A stretch of DNA of 34,138 nt from Pseudomonas sp. (GCA_030603065.1 JAUVYN010000031.1:1-34138), one strand, 5' to 3'; shown: positions 9,232 through 17,614, counted from the first letter of the stretch. A program made the numbers and translations. The notes: generated from the sequence alone by a model not told the origin.

Positions 9232-10209
9232 ATGCTTTCACGCGTTGCAGAAAACATCTACTGGCTGGCTCGCTATCTCGAACGGGCCGAAGACACCGCC
9301 CGGCTACTGAGCGTGAGCAGCCACCTCATGCTCGATCTGCCCCGGGCCACCAAGCTCGGCTGGTCGGAGATCATCGCCATCACCGGCAATGACGAGCTGT
9401 TCGACGAGTATTACAGCAACCGGGACGAGGCCAGTGTGCTGGCCTTCATGTGCGGCGACGAGCGATATCCCGGCTCGATACTGTGCTCATTACGTGCGGC
9501 CCGGGAAAATCTGCGGACCACTCGGGACGTTATCCCCAGGGAAATCTGGGAAGAAATCAATCAGCTGTTTCTGAGTGTCAAGGAGCAGGTGGCCGGGGGC
9601 ATCTCACCGCGCCGCCGAGACGCGTTTCTGAGCCGGGTCATACGCAGCTGTCAGACTGTTAACGGGCTTATCGAAGGGACGCTGAGCTACACTCAGGTGC
9701 GAACCTTCCTCATGTTAGGACGTCAAATCGAACGTGCCGACATGACCACCCGGATCATCGACGTGCGCTCGGCCAACCTGCTGCCACGCAGCCCGGAAGA
9801 ACTCACGCCCTTCGAGACCCTGCAATGGATGAGCGTACTCAAGTCGCTCAGCGGCTATCAGATGTACCGTCAGCACGTGCGGTTGCGTATTCGCGGGCCG
9901 GATGTGCTGCGGTTTCTGCTGCAGGACCGAGCGTTTCCACGAGCCGTTTCCTGCTCTCTGGAGCGCCTCGCCCAGGCGCTGCGCAGCCTGCCTCGTCATC
10001 AGCAGGCACTGGAAGAAGTGGAATCCTGCCTGCGCCATATTGCCGAAGCAGAGATACCACGCCTGGCGGCAGAACCAGACTTGCTGCACGCTTTCGTGGA
10101 CGAAATACAGATCGACTTCACCGACCTGCACGAGGCCATACGCCGCACCTATTTCGCAAAGCCGGAAGAGGCCACACAGACACAGGAACAGAGCCAGATA
10201 ACATCCTGA
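9232..10209 (+). CDS. Alpha-E domain protein (DUF403, COG2307-like)
   Basis: This 325-residue, mostly helical protein begins with the family signature MLSRVAENIYWLARYLERAE and keeps the second conserved block IWEEINQLF plus FLMLGRQIERADMTTRII. The reading frame is open further upstream, but the ATG at 9232 restores the canonical N-terminus and sits 2 bases after the ATP-grasp stop codon. The alpha-E domain is almost always encoded next to, or fused with, a circularly permuted ATP-grasp and is thought to be its obligate partner. A second copy is fused into the protein at 1551-4145 (alpha-E from about residue 521), so the locus carries two different partners. No catalytic residues can be named from sequence. 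Confidence 0.93.
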   Translation: MLSRVAENIYWLARYLERAEDTARLLSVSSHLMLDLPRATKLGWSEIIAITGNDELFDEYYSNRDEASVLAFMCGDERYPGSILCSLRAARENLRTTRDVIPREIWEEINQLFLSVKEQVAGGISPRRRDAFLSRVIRSCQTVNGLIEGTLSYTQVRTFLMLGRQIERADMTTRIIDVRSANLLPRSPEELTPFETLQWMSVLKSLSGYQMYRQHVRLRIRGPDVLRFLLQDRAFPRAVSCSLERLAQALRSLPRHQQALEEVESCLRHIAEAEIPRLAAEPDLLHAFVDEIQIDFTDLHEAIRRTYFAKPEEATQTQEQSQITS

Positions 10210-10246
10210 ACCCCATGGGTGTTTCAGGCTTTGTCCGGAGCACCCC

Positions 10247-11404
10247 ATGAGTTACTTCGATCAGTTGGTCAAACGCAGCGAAGGTAGTCAGCTATTCGAC
10301 TATCACCCAAACGGACATGTGCAACGTTGCCGCTGCGGCCAGGCACTGTTCTTTGACAACACCACCTGCCTGCGTTGTGGTTCGGAGCTCGGCTTCGATC
10401 CGGATCAGGGCAACCTGTTGAATATCGAGCCTGCGGAGGACAATCTCTGGCGACCGGTTACCGATCAGGACGCTAGTCCTCGTCGCTTCGCCCGCTGTGC
10501 CAACCTGCACAGCCCAGCGCAATGCAACTGGCTGGTTACCGATCCAGCCGCCGCACCCTTCTGCGTAGCCTGCTCACTAAACATGACAATCCCCGACCTG
10601 AATCTGGCTGACAACGCGGCGCACTGGATGCGTGCCGAACAGGCCAAGCGGCGGCTGGTGGCGCAACTGATGCTGCTCGGCCTGCCTGTCGTATCGCGCA
10701 AGCTCGATCCCGAGAAAGGCTTGGGATTCAACATGCTGCGCCAGCTGCCAGGGCAGGATCCGGTGATGACCGGCCACGCTGATGGGGTCATTACCCTCGA
10801 CATGGACGAAGCTGACCCTGCCCACCGTGAGCGGGTACGTGAAAACATGCATGAGCCCTACCGCACCCTCCTCGGCCATTTCCGTCATGAATCCGGCCAT
10901 TACTACTGGGACAGACTGGTGCGCGACTCGCATTGGCTGGAACCAGTGCGGGCCGTCTTTGGCGATGACCGGATAGACTACCAGCAGGCACTGGCACGGC
11001 ACTACGAAAATGGACCCCCGGCGGACTGGAACACCCGCTTCATCAGCAGCTACGCCTCGACCCACCCCTGGGAAGACTGGGCGGAAACCTGGGCTCATTA
11101 TCTTCACATGACCGATACACTCAATGTGGCGATGGACTTTGGTATTCAGCTCGACGCGCTCGCCCTGCATACCGATCCTTTCGACAGCAGCCAGTTGGCC
11201 GGGCTCGAGGGCAACGCCGACAAGGTAGTCTTTCTGGCCTTCATCAACCGCTGGATTCAGCTCAGCAGCGTACTCAACGTGCTGAGCCGGAGCATGGGTC
11301 AGCCGGACATCTACCCCTTCGTGCTGACTGTCGACAGCGTGCGAAAACTGTACCTCGTCCATGCGGTGGTAGCTGACTATGGCAGTGCCGGCGCGCCAGG
11401 CTGA
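10247..11404 (+). CDS. Putative zinc-ribbon, zinc-dependent metallopeptidase (COG4307-like)
   Basis: This 385-residue protein has an N-terminal zinc ribbon (Cys28, Cys30, Cys41, Cys44 in RCRCGQ...CLRCG) and a second cysteine/histidine set around residues 83-109 (ARCANLHSP, QCNW, FCVACS). A gluzincin-type motif HFRHESGHYYW follows, with His214, Glu215 and His218, and a downstream acidic/histidine segment WEDWAETWAHYLH that could supply the third zinc ligand. There is no signal peptide, so it probably works in the cytoplasm. It lies 37 bases after the alpha-E gene on the same strand and is likely the third gene of that operon. This points to cleavage or trimming of the product of the ATP-grasp system. 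The family is widely annotated but uncharacterised. Confidence 0.88.
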   Translation: MSYFDQLVKRSEGSQLFDYHPNGHVQRCRCGQALFFDNTTCLRCGSELGFDPDQGNLLNIEPAEDNLWRPVTDQDASPRRFARCANLHSPAQCNWLVTDPAAAPFCVACSLNMTIPDLNLADNAAHWMRAEQAKRRLVAQLMLLGLPVVSRKLDPEKGLGFNMLRQLPGQDPVMTGHADGVITLDMDEADPAHRERVRENMHEPYRTLLGHFRHESGHYYWDRLVRDSHWLEPVRAVFGDDRIDYQQALARHYENGPPADWNTRFISSYASTHPWEDWAETWAHYLHMTDTLNVAMDFGIQLDALALHTDPFDSSQLAGLEGNADKVVFLAFINRWIQLSSVLNVLSRSMGQPDIYPFVLTVDSVRKLYLVHAVVADYGSAGAPG

Positions 11405-11405
11405 A

Positions 11406-11783
11406 TCACGCGGCAATGATCGGTATCAGCTCAGGCCCCTGCGGGTCGAAGGGCAGCGGGGGCAGTCCATGCAGAGCCCTGGCCCGCTGACAGGCAGGAC
11501 TAGCCACGCCCCCTTCCCCGTGATAGGCAAACTCGCGGCAGGTGCTCGAACGTTTCTCGTAGATGCTGCAGCGGACCCCTTCACCAATATTTCCGATCAA
11601 CGCGACACATCGCGGATGAGGATTATTGGTACCCCGCATGCAGCTGTAATGGGCGTTGACTTGCTCGGTAAGCAGGGCGGGGACAGTGCCATGGGGAGAG
11701 GCATCCGTCTCGGCCCAATAGAAGGAAACCCTGAAAGTGGAACAGCATGCGCCGCAGTCCAGACAGGGTGACGATTGGCTCAT
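11406..11783 (-). CDS. YkgJ-family cysteine-cluster protein
   Basis: This small 125-residue protein carries the family's metal-binding cysteine cluster: Cys7, Cys10, Cys13 and Cys14 in PCLDCGACCSTF, then single cysteines in HPRCVAL, VRCSIYE and STCREF, and a final one in SPACQRAR. The pattern suggests zinc or an iron-sulfur cluster, but no enzymatic role is known for the family. It is convergent with the metallopeptidase gene: the two stop codons are separated by one base, leaving no room for a terminator. Upstream, its start faces the serine hydrolase gene across 204 bases. Confidence 0.88.
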   Translation of the reverse strand: MSQSSPCLDCGACCSTFRVSFYWAETDASPHGTVPALLTEQVNAHYSCMRGTNNPHPRCVALIGNIGEGVRCSIYEKRSSTCREFAYHGEGGVASPACQRARALHGLPPLPFDPQGPELIPIIAA

Positions 11784-11860
11784 TTCATCGGCTACCTCAG
11801 GTTGCTTCGGAGCGCGATTTTTACTGTGCCGGCCAGCGAGTCGGCAATAGGCCGAGAGGG

Positions 11861-11892
11861 CTCCGGCAGGTGATATTTTTCAATTGCCGGAG
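11861..11892. repeat. Inverted repeat in the ykgJ/serine-hydrolase divergent region
   Basis: A perfect 8-bp inverted repeat, CTCCGGCA and TGCCGGAG, flanks a 16-base AT-rich centre containing TATTTTT. A third partial copy, TCTCCGGCC, follows at about 11925-11935. The position between two divergent genes would suit an operator, but no regulator is encoded nearby. Confidence 0.4.
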
Positions 11893-11987
11893 GGCGTCTC
11901 ATAGAGCGCTACCCATCACCTTGTCGTCTCCGGCCGAAGCATTGAAGTATCATCCCAGGCTTCGCCAACACTTACTGAGCCAAGCAG

Positions 11988-13208
11988 ATGACCCAACCCA
12001 ACCTGATCGCCGGACTCGACACTGACAGACTCTCCCGGCTGGGCGAGTTTCTCGAAGAACGGTATGTGCGACCGGGCAGGTTGCCGTGCGCCATGACGCT
12101 GGTGGCCAGGCGAGGCGAAGTCGCGTATCTGTCGATGCATGGGCTGATGGACGTCGAGCGCGGCAGGCCGGTTCAGCGTGATACGCTGTTCCGGATCTAT
12201 TCGATGACCAAACCGATCACCTCGATTGCCCTTATGCAGCTGTACGAGCAGGGTCGCTTTCTGCTGGATGATCCGATGCACAGGTACATCCCCTCCTGGG
12301 AAAAGCTGCGGGTTTACAAAGCTGGCGTGCATCCGAACTTTCTTACAACTCCGGTGCAGCGGCCCATGTCCATACGTGACCTGCTCACCCACCAGTCTGG
12401 CCTGACCTACGGTTTCATGAATCGAACCAACGTCGACGCTGCTTATCGCGCCTTGCGGCTCGATGGCGGCACCGGCCATTCCCTGGAGCGATTGGTTGAT
12501 GAGCTGTCACGGCTGCCACTGGAATTCTCGCCGGGCACCGCCTGGAATTATTCGGTGGCGACCGACGTGTGCGGATATCTGATACAGGTCATCTCGGGAA
12601 TGCCGCTGGACGAGTATTTCCGACGCTTTATTTTCGAACCGCTGGGGATGGTCGACACCTTCTTCACCGTGCCGGCCGGCAAGGTCGACCGATTCGCTGC
12701 CTGCTACCAGTATCAGGCTGGCGATCGCTTCAGCCTGCAGGACGACCCGCAAGCGTCTCATTTCACCAGCGAAAACGGGTATCTGTCGGGTGGCGGCGGG
12801 CTGGTCTCTACCATCGATGATTATTACCGCTTTGCGCAGGCCCTGGCCAACGGCGGCGCTCTCGAAAACGTTCGCATCATCGGCCGGAAGACTCTGGAAT
12901 TCATGCGACTCAATCACCTTCCGAACAGTCTTGACCTGCCTTCTCTGGCAGCGGCCGGCTCGTTCAGCGAAACACCCTATGACGGCACCGGCTTCGGGCT
13001 GGGCTTCTCGGTCAAGCTGGACGTGGCCAAGTCGCAGACCGTCGGCTCACCGGGCGAATACGGCTGGGGCGGAATGGCCAGCACCAGCTTCTTCATCGAT
13101 CCGGTCGAAGACCTGCTGATGATCTTCATGACCCAGCTCATCCCTTCTTCAAGCTATCCCCTACGCCAGGAATTGCGTGCGATCCTCTACGGTGCGCTAC
13201 GCGACTGA
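11988..13208 (+). CDS. Serine hydrolase of the beta-lactamase / penicillin-binding-protein-like family (esterase type)
   Basis: This 406-residue protein has the class C beta-lactamase fold seen in EstB-like esterases and related hydrolases. The nucleophile motif SxxK is Ser72-Met-Thr-Lys75 in [10 protein letters not shown], and the conserved tyrosine is Tyr188 in [10 protein letters not shown] late glycine-rich block, [11 protein letters not shown], takes the KTG-loop area. [11 protein letters not shown] is another family hallmark. No signal peptide is evident ([15 protein letters not shown]), so it is likely cytoplasmic and more probably an esterase or amidase than an antibiotic resistance enzyme. 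It is a single gene with no same-strand partner closer than the DUF2817 gene 97 bases downstream. Confidence 0.9.
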   Translation: MTQPNLIAGLDTDRLSRLGEFLEERYVRPGRLPCAMTLVARRGEVAYLSMHGLMDVERGRPVQRDTLFRIYSMTKPITSIALMQLYEQGRFLLDDPMHRYIPSWEKLRVYKAGVHPNFLTTPVQRPMSIRDLLTHQSGLTYGFMNRTNVDAAYRALRLDGGTGHSLERLVDELSRLPLEFSPGTAWNYSVATDVCGYLIQVISGMPLDEYFRRFIFEPLGMVDTFFTVPAGKVDRFAACYQYQAGDRFSLQDDPQASHFTSENGYLSGGGGLVSTIDDYYRFAQALANGGALENVRIIGRKTLEFMRLNHLPNSLDLPSLAAAGSFSETPYDGTGFGLGFSVKLDVAKSQTVGSPGEYGWGGMASTSFFIDPVEDLLMIFMTQLIPSSSYPLRQELRAILYGALRD

Positions 13209-13226
13209 CCGACGCTCGCAGTCGGC

Positions 13227-13248
13227 GACAGGCCTGCCATGGCCTGTC
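13227..13248. repeat. Perfect inverted repeat after the serine hydrolase gene
   Basis: An 8-bp perfect stem, GACAGGCC / GGCCTGTC, with a 6-base loop begins 18 bases after the stop codon. It has no T tract, so if it terminates transcription it would do so weakly. Its right arm overlaps the first unit of the Pho-box-like array described separately. Confidence 0.45.
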
Positions 13249-13285
13249 ATGCCCCTGCAATATCGCTATGTCACAGTGCTGTCAC
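13244..13285 (+). promoter_or_regulatory. Tandem Pho-box-like direct repeats
   Basis: Two pairs of 7-base units occur, each pair with the 11-base spacing of PhoB sites: CTGTCAT (13244) with CTGCAAT (13255), and ATGTCAC (13268) with CTGTCAC (13279). One unit matches the CTGTCAT consensus exactly; the others match at 5, 5 and 6 of 7 positions. The linkers are not AT-rich, and no good -10 element sits downstream before the ATG at 13306, which weakens the call. Confidence 0.35.
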
Positions 13286-13305
13286 AACCTCGTTGACAGC
13301 TGATC

Positions 13306-14346
13306 ATGGCCGAACTGCAACAACAGCTCCTGCACCATCTGCCGGAACACCTAGAGCTTGAGGACTTGCTACGCCTCGGCGCGCGCCACCTGCGCCAACG
13401 AGTGCTGCATCGGGTCACGGTTGCACCCGGCATAGATATTCCCGTACGCGTCATCGAACTGGGCAGTCGGAATGAACAGGCTCCGGTAGTGGGGTTCTTC
13501 GGCGGTGTCCACGGCGTGGAGCGGATCGGAACACAGGTATTGCTGTCCTGGATGCACAGCCTGATACACAGGCTGGACTGGGATGATCAATTGCGGCGCC
13601 AGTTGGAACGGGTGCGCCTGGTGTTCATGCCGATGGTCAATCCGGGCGGGATATGGCATCGCCAACGCAGCAACCTCAACGGCGTCGATCTGATGCGCAA
13701 CGCCCCGGTGGACGCCATGGGGCCGACGCCCTGGCTGGTCGCAGGGCATCGTCTGACGCCGCGCCTTCCCTGGTATCGAGGCGCGCGAGGCGATCCGATG
13801 GAAATCGAGGCGCTGGCGCTAATCGAAACGGTGCGCGCCAGCCTGCTGCCAGCGCCCTTCTCCCTCAGCATCGACTGCCACAGTGGCTTCGGCCGTCGGG
13901 ACCGGCTCTGGTGCAGCTACGCGCGCAGCCACAAGCCCATCGACAACATCGCTGAAGTGATGGCGTTCAAGCGGCTCTACGAGCGCGCCTATCCGCATCA
14001 TCATCCCTACATCATCGAACCCCAGTCGGTTCAGTACACCACCCACGGCGATCTCTGGGACTACCTGTATGACGAGTCGCAGGAGAAGTATCCGGACAAT
14101 CTTTACCTGCCCTTCACTCTGGAAATGGGCTCGTGGCTCTGGGTACGCAAGAACCCCCGGCAGATGCTGGACTACTTCGGTTATTTCAATCCCGTCATAA
14201 GCCATCGCAAGCGACGGGTACTGCGCCAGCACCTGCCATTGTTCGAGTTTCTGATGAACGCGAGCCAGTCGTGGCGCAACTGGGTACCGCGCCCGAGCCA
14301 GCGTGACGGTCTAATCCGCGAAGCCATAGCCCAGTGGTTCATGTGA
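13306..14346 (+). CDS. M14-family zinc carboxypeptidase-like protein (DUF2817 / succinylglutamate desuccinylase-like)
   Basis: This 346-residue protein has the zinc-carboxypeptidase plan. Zinc ligands His69 and Glu72 lie in GGVHGVERIG, a basic substrate-binding region follows in NGVDLMRN (Arg131), the third zinc ligand is His192 in IDCHSGFG, and the likely general base is Glu273 in FTLEMGSW. It probably hydrolyses an amide or peptide bond, but the substrate is not deducible. No signal peptide is present. The ATG at 13306 has no good ribosome binding site and the next in-frame methionine is 80 codons away, so the start is kept. Pho-box-like repeats end 20 bases upstream. Confidence 0.86.
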   Translation: MAELQQQLLHHLPEHLELEDLLRLGARHLRQRVLHRVTVAPGIDIPVRVIELGSRNEQAPVVGFFGGVHGVERIGTQVLLSWMHSLIHRLDWDDQLRRQLERVRLVFMPMVNPGGIWHRQRSNLNGVDLMRNAPVDAMGPTPWLVAGHRLTPRLPWYRGARGDPMEIEALALIETVRASLLPAPFSLSIDCHSGFGRRDRLWCSYARSHKPIDNIAEVMAFKRLYERAYPHHHPYIIEPQSVQYTTHGDLWDYLYDESQEKYPDNLYLPFTLEMGSWLWVRKNPRQMLDYFGYFNPVISHRKRRVLRQHLPLFEFLMNASQSWRNWVPRPSQRDGLIREAIAQWFM

Positions 14347-14421
14347 AGCACTACGCGCTTCGCCATGCTTTCAGTGCCTGGACGATTATCAGCCGGCGCC
14401 AGTTGCTGTATAACGGGCGGT

Positions 14422-15282
14422 ATGAAAATACCCAGCAGAATTCAGCCACTGGTCGAAGACGGCCTGATCGACGAAGTGATCCGGCCGCTCATGAGCGGAA
14501 AAGAAGCATCCGTATACGTTGTTCGTTGCGGCGAAGAGATCCGCTGCGCCAAGGTTTACAAGGAAGCCGCCAAGCGCAGCTTCAAGCAGGCGGTGCTGTA
14601 TCAGGAAGGGCGCAAGGTTCGCAACTCGCGCCGTGGCCGGGCCATGGAAAAGGGCTCGCGCTATGGCCGCGCCCAGCAGGAAGAGGCCTGGCAGAACGCC
14701 GAGGTCGACGCGCTTTATAGGCTGGCCGCCGCCGGGGTTCGCGTACCCCAGCCGTACGGCTGCTTCGAGGGCGTACTGCTGATGGAGCTTGTAACCGATG
14801 ACGACGGCGGTGTCGCTCCTCGTCTGAATGACGTTGCCATGTCTGCAGAGCAGGCACGGGAAGATCATGCGGTCATGATGGAATACGTCAAGCTCATGCT
14901 CTGTGCCGGGCTGGTACATGGCGACCTGTCCGAGTTCAACGTCCTGGTCGATACCTGGGGTCCGGTGATCATCGATCTGCCCCAGGCGGTGGACGCAGCG
15001 GCAAACAACAACGCCCGAGCCATGCTGGAGCGTGACGTGAACAACATGCGGCAGTACTACGGCCAATACGCTCCCGAGCTGCTCGATACGCAATACGCAG
15101 CCGAGATGTGGAATCTCTTCGAGGCCGGAGAGCTTACCCCGGATAGCGTGCTTACCGGTCAGGTGGCGCCTGCAGAAGGTCCTGCCGACGTCGACTCGGT
15201 CGTTGAGGAAATCCGCGCCGTGCTCAAGGAACAGCAGGAGCGGCTGCGGCGCTTGCAGGAGATGCGGCAGGAAGACCAGTAG
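14422..15282 (+). CDS. RIO1-family atypical serine protein kinase
   Basis: This 286-residue bacterial RIO kinase shows the invariant ATP lysine Lys44 in RCAKVYKEA, the catalytic loop HGDLSEFN with Asp168 and Asn173, and the metal-binding IDLPQAVD with Asp185. An in-frame upstream ATG (14365) exists, but MKIPSRIQPLVEDGLIDEV is the conserved family N-terminus, so 14422 is chosen. The C-terminus is a charged helical tail rich in Glu, Gln and Arg that may form a coiled coil. The protein should be a soluble cytoplasmic serine kinase. Its bacterial substrates are unknown; archaeal and eukaryotic relatives act in ribosome maturation. It is preceded by the DUF2817 gene (75 bases) and followed by phoD (75 bases). 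Confidence 0.93.
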   Translation: MKIPSRIQPLVEDGLIDEVIRPLMSGKEASVYVVRCGEEIRCAKVYKEAAKRSFKQAVLYQEGRKVRNSRRGRAMEKGSRYGRAQQEEAWQNAEVDALYRLAAAGVRVPQPYGCFEGVLLMELVTDDDGGVAPRLNDVAMSAEQAREDHAVMMEYVKLMLCAGLVHGDLSEFNVLVDTWGPVIIDLPQAVDAAANNNARAMLERDVNNMRQYYGQYAPELLDTQYAAEMWNLFEAGELTPDSVLTGQVAPAEGPADVDSVVEEIRAVLKEQQERLRRLQEMRQEDQ

Positions 15283-15315
15283 CCCGCATTCTTGTAACAA
15301 TTACCTGCCAGGATC

Positions 15316-15352
15316 GCTCCGTTTTCAGCAAATCGCTGCTTTTAAACGGAGC
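15316..15352 (+). promoter_or_regulatory. Hairpin enclosing the phoD ribosome binding site
   Basis: The arms GCTCCGTTT (15316-15324) and AAACGGAGC (15344-15352) are perfectly complementary over 9 bp. Within the loop CAGC (15326-15329) can pair with GCTG (15335-15338), giving a nested stem. The GGAG of the 3' arm (15348-15351) is the only good ribosome binding site for the ATG at 15358, so the folded form would hide it. No T tract follows, so it does not look like a terminator. Confidence 0.5.
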
Positions 15353-15357
15353 TCCCA

Positions 15358-17112
15358 ATGAAGGACATCACACGGCGCAGCTTCCTGCGCATTTCGGGGT
15401 ACGCACTAGGCGGCGTCGTCGTTTCCACAGGACTTCAGGGCTGTCTCGACAGCAGTTCTTCCTCCAGACCGACTCCGTCCCCACTGCCCCAGCGCCAGGT
15501 CAGTTTCGACCATGGCGTTGCAAGCGGTGACCCGCTCAGTGATCGCATCATAATCTGGACGAGGGTGAGCCCGGTCGGGGACGATACGAGCGACATCGAG
15601 ATTCAGTGGGAGGTCTCCAGCACTGCGGATTTCGCCGAGCTTCTGCATGCCGGCAGCGCCAGCACCAGCGCAACGCGTGATTATACCCTCAAGGTCGACG
15701 TACAAAACCTGCTCCCCGGCCGGCAATACCATTACCGCTTCCGTTCGAACGGAGTCACCTCCCCGGCAGGTCGAATGAAAACGCTGCCCAGTGCCGGGGT
15801 CGAGCAGGTTCGCTTCGCGGTAATGTCCTGCTCGAACTTCCCGACCGGTTATTTCCATGTGTATGCGGAGGCAGCCAGGGTCGCCGACCTCGATGCCGTC
15901 ATACACCTCGGAGATTACATCTATGAATACGGCACCGGGGGCTATGGCACCGCCGATGCCGCTGCACTGGGACGCAGCCTGCCCGCTGACAACGACACGG
16001 AAACGCTGACCCTGGTTGACTATCGCAAGCGTTATGCGCTGTACCGTACGGACGCGGACCTTCAGGCGCTGCATGCCAGCGCTCCCTTCATTGCCGTCTG
16101 GGATGACCACGAGATCACTAACGATACCTGGCGCGAGGGTGCAGAGAACCACGACCAGGACGAGGGGGATTTCACCGAGCGCAAGCTGGCGGCGCTACAA
16201 GCGTATTTTGAATGGATGCCGATTCGCCCGGCACGGGCAGATGACGAGGAGACCATTTATCGCAGCTTCGATTACGGTGACCTGGTGAGCCTGCACATGC
16301 TGGATACCAGAGTCATCGGTCGCGACGAGCAACTGGACTACGCCAACTACATAACCCAGTCCGGTTTCGATGCCGCAGCCTTTGCCCGTGACATCGGCGA
16401 CCGACAGCGAACCCTGCTCGGTCAGGAGCAGCTGAACTGGCTCCAGGCACGACTGGCCACTTCCACTGCAACCTGGCAGGTACTTGGTCAGCAGGTACTG
16501 ATGGGACGAATGCTTCTCCCCGCCGAATTGCTCAGCTCCCTGCTCAATCCGGGGGCCGATCTACTCACTGCCTTCGGTGAACTGGTGGCAATCAAGTTGC
16601 GCCTGGCTGGCGGCGACCCGAGCGTAACCCTGCAGGAACGGGCCAGGGTCGAAACTCTTGTGCCCTACAATCTGGATGCCTGGGACGGTTACGCCTACGA
16701 GCGCGAAGTAGTGCTCGGCACTAGCGTGGCCCTGGACAAGAACCTCGTGGTCCTGGCGGGGGACACCCATAACGGCTGGGCCAACAACCTCCGAACACTG
16801 GATGGCACCGCGGCAGGCGTTGAGTTCGCTACCGCCTCGGTCACCTCCCCAGGCCTGGAGGAATATCTTGGAGTGCCGGCGGAGCTGATTGGCCAGACGG
16901 AGCAGGCCATCACGACGCTGGTTGACGATCTTGAATACCTCAACGCCAATCAACGCGGGTTTATGGTGGTTACCTTCACCGCCGAGGAAGCGCAAGCTGA
17001 CTGGCACTACGTCAGCACTGTTAAAGCCCGTCAGTACACGATTGACGAGACGAGGGGTAAAACGCTGGTGACCCGGCGTGGCGCAGCCAACCGCAAGCTG
17101 AGTGCGGCCTGA
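15358..17112 (+). CDS. phoD: PhoD-family alkaline phosphatase / phosphodiesterase, Tat-exported
   Basis: This 584-residue protein starts with a twin-arginine signal (MKDITRRSFLRISGY) followed by a hydrophobic stretch and a possible lipobox LQGC with Cys29, so it is probably exported folded by Tat and perhaps lipid-anchored. A PhoD N-terminal beta domain (about 48-145) precedes the metallophosphoesterase. Likely metal residues are Cys158 in MSCSN, Asp186 with Tyr189 in HLGDYIYEYG, Asp249/Asp250/His251 and Asn255 in WDDHEITND, and the late LAGDTHNGW. PhoD enzymes release phosphate from mono- and diesters using iron and calcium. I found no Pho box just upstream; a hairpin covering the ribosome binding site is the visible control element. 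Confidence 0.93.
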   Translation: MKDITRRSFLRISGYALGGVVVSTGLQGCLDSSSSSRPTPSPLPQRQVSFDHGVASGDPLSDRIIIWTRVSPVGDDTSDIEIQWEVSSTADFAELLHAGSASTSATRDYTLKVDVQNLLPGRQYHYRFRSNGVTSPAGRMKTLPSAGVEQVRFAVMSCSNFPTGYFHVYAEAARVADLDAVIHLGDYIYEYGTGGYGTADAAALGRSLPADNDTETLTLVDYRKRYALYRTDADLQALHASAPFIAVWDDHEITNDTWREGAENHDQDEGDFTERKLAALQAYFEWMPIRPARADDEETIYRSFDYGDLVSLHMLDTRVIGRDEQLDYANYITQSGFDAAAFARDIGDRQRTLLGQEQLNWLQARLATSTATWQVLGQQVLMGRMLLPAELLSSLLNPGADLLTAFGELVAIKLRLAGGDPSVTLQERARVETLVPYNLDAWDGYAYEREVVLGTSVALDKNLVVLAGDTHNGWANNLRTLDGTAAGVEFATASVTSPGLEEYLGVPAELIGQTEQAITTLVDDLEYLNANQRGFMVVTFTAEEAQADWHYVSTVKARQYTIDETRGKTLVTRRGAANRKLSAA

Positions 17113-17134
17113 ACGCGTTCCGAGCGGCGCCCTT

Positions 17135-17548
17135 TCAAGGATCGACGCGCCCGCGCAGGCTCTTGAGCTTGCCGCGGGCGGTCTTGCTGTCTACGCGCTT
17201 CTGCTTTGACGCCTTGCTCGCCCTGGTCGGCCTGCGTCGCTTCTGTATCACGACCGCAGCGTTAATCAGCTCTACCAGGCGTGCCAGGGCGTCATCCCGG
17301 TTCTGTTCCTGAGTACGGTATTGCTGAGCCTTGATGACTATCACCCCATCACGGGTGATGCGCTGGTCAGACAGCGCCAGTAGCCGTTCCTTGAAAAAAT
17401 CCGGCAGGCTCGAGGCGCGTATGTCGAAGCGCAGGTGCACGGCGCTGGACACCTTATTGACGTTCTGCCCGCCGGAGCCCTGGGCGCGCACTGCGTTGAA
17501 CTCGCATTCACGCTCGTCAAGTTCTACTCCGTGGGAAAGACTGGGCAT
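17135..17548 (-). CDS. arfB: Alternative ribosome-rescue factor ArfB (YaeJ-type peptidyl-tRNA hydrolase)
   Basis: This 137-residue protein has the release-factor catalytic GGQ at residues 26-28 in RAQGSGGQNVNKVSSAVHLR. A long basic tail, rich in Arg and Lys from about residue 103 (RRRPTRASKASKQKRV), follows. In ArfB that tail enters the empty mRNA channel of stalled ribosomes so that GGQ can hydrolyse the peptidyl-tRNA. Length and layout match the family. The ATG is preceded by a GGAG element. It is convergent with phoD (22 bases between stops) and divergent from the exported protein at 17615. Confidence 0.95.
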   Translation of the reverse strand: MPSLSHGVELDERECEFNAVRAQGSGGQNVNKVSSAVHLRFDIRASSLPDFFKERLLALSDQRITRDGVIVIKAQQYRTQEQNRDDALARLVELINAAVVIQKRRRPTRASKASKQKRVDSKTARGKLKSLRGRVDP

Positions 17549-17614
17549 GGCTAAACCACTCCGTTATTTCTTTGTCAGTAGTATTACAATGCGCTCAGGG
17601 CACGGAGTATAACA

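Noticed and set aside
13227-13248. Intrinsic terminator after the serine hydrolase gene
   Set aside because: The stem is perfect but no T tract follows on either strand, so it is listed only as an inverted repeat.
15291-15311. Pho box upstream of phoD
   Set aside because: TTGTAAC and CTGCCAG resemble half-sites but are spaced by 13 instead of 11 bases and match only 4 and 5 of 7 positions.
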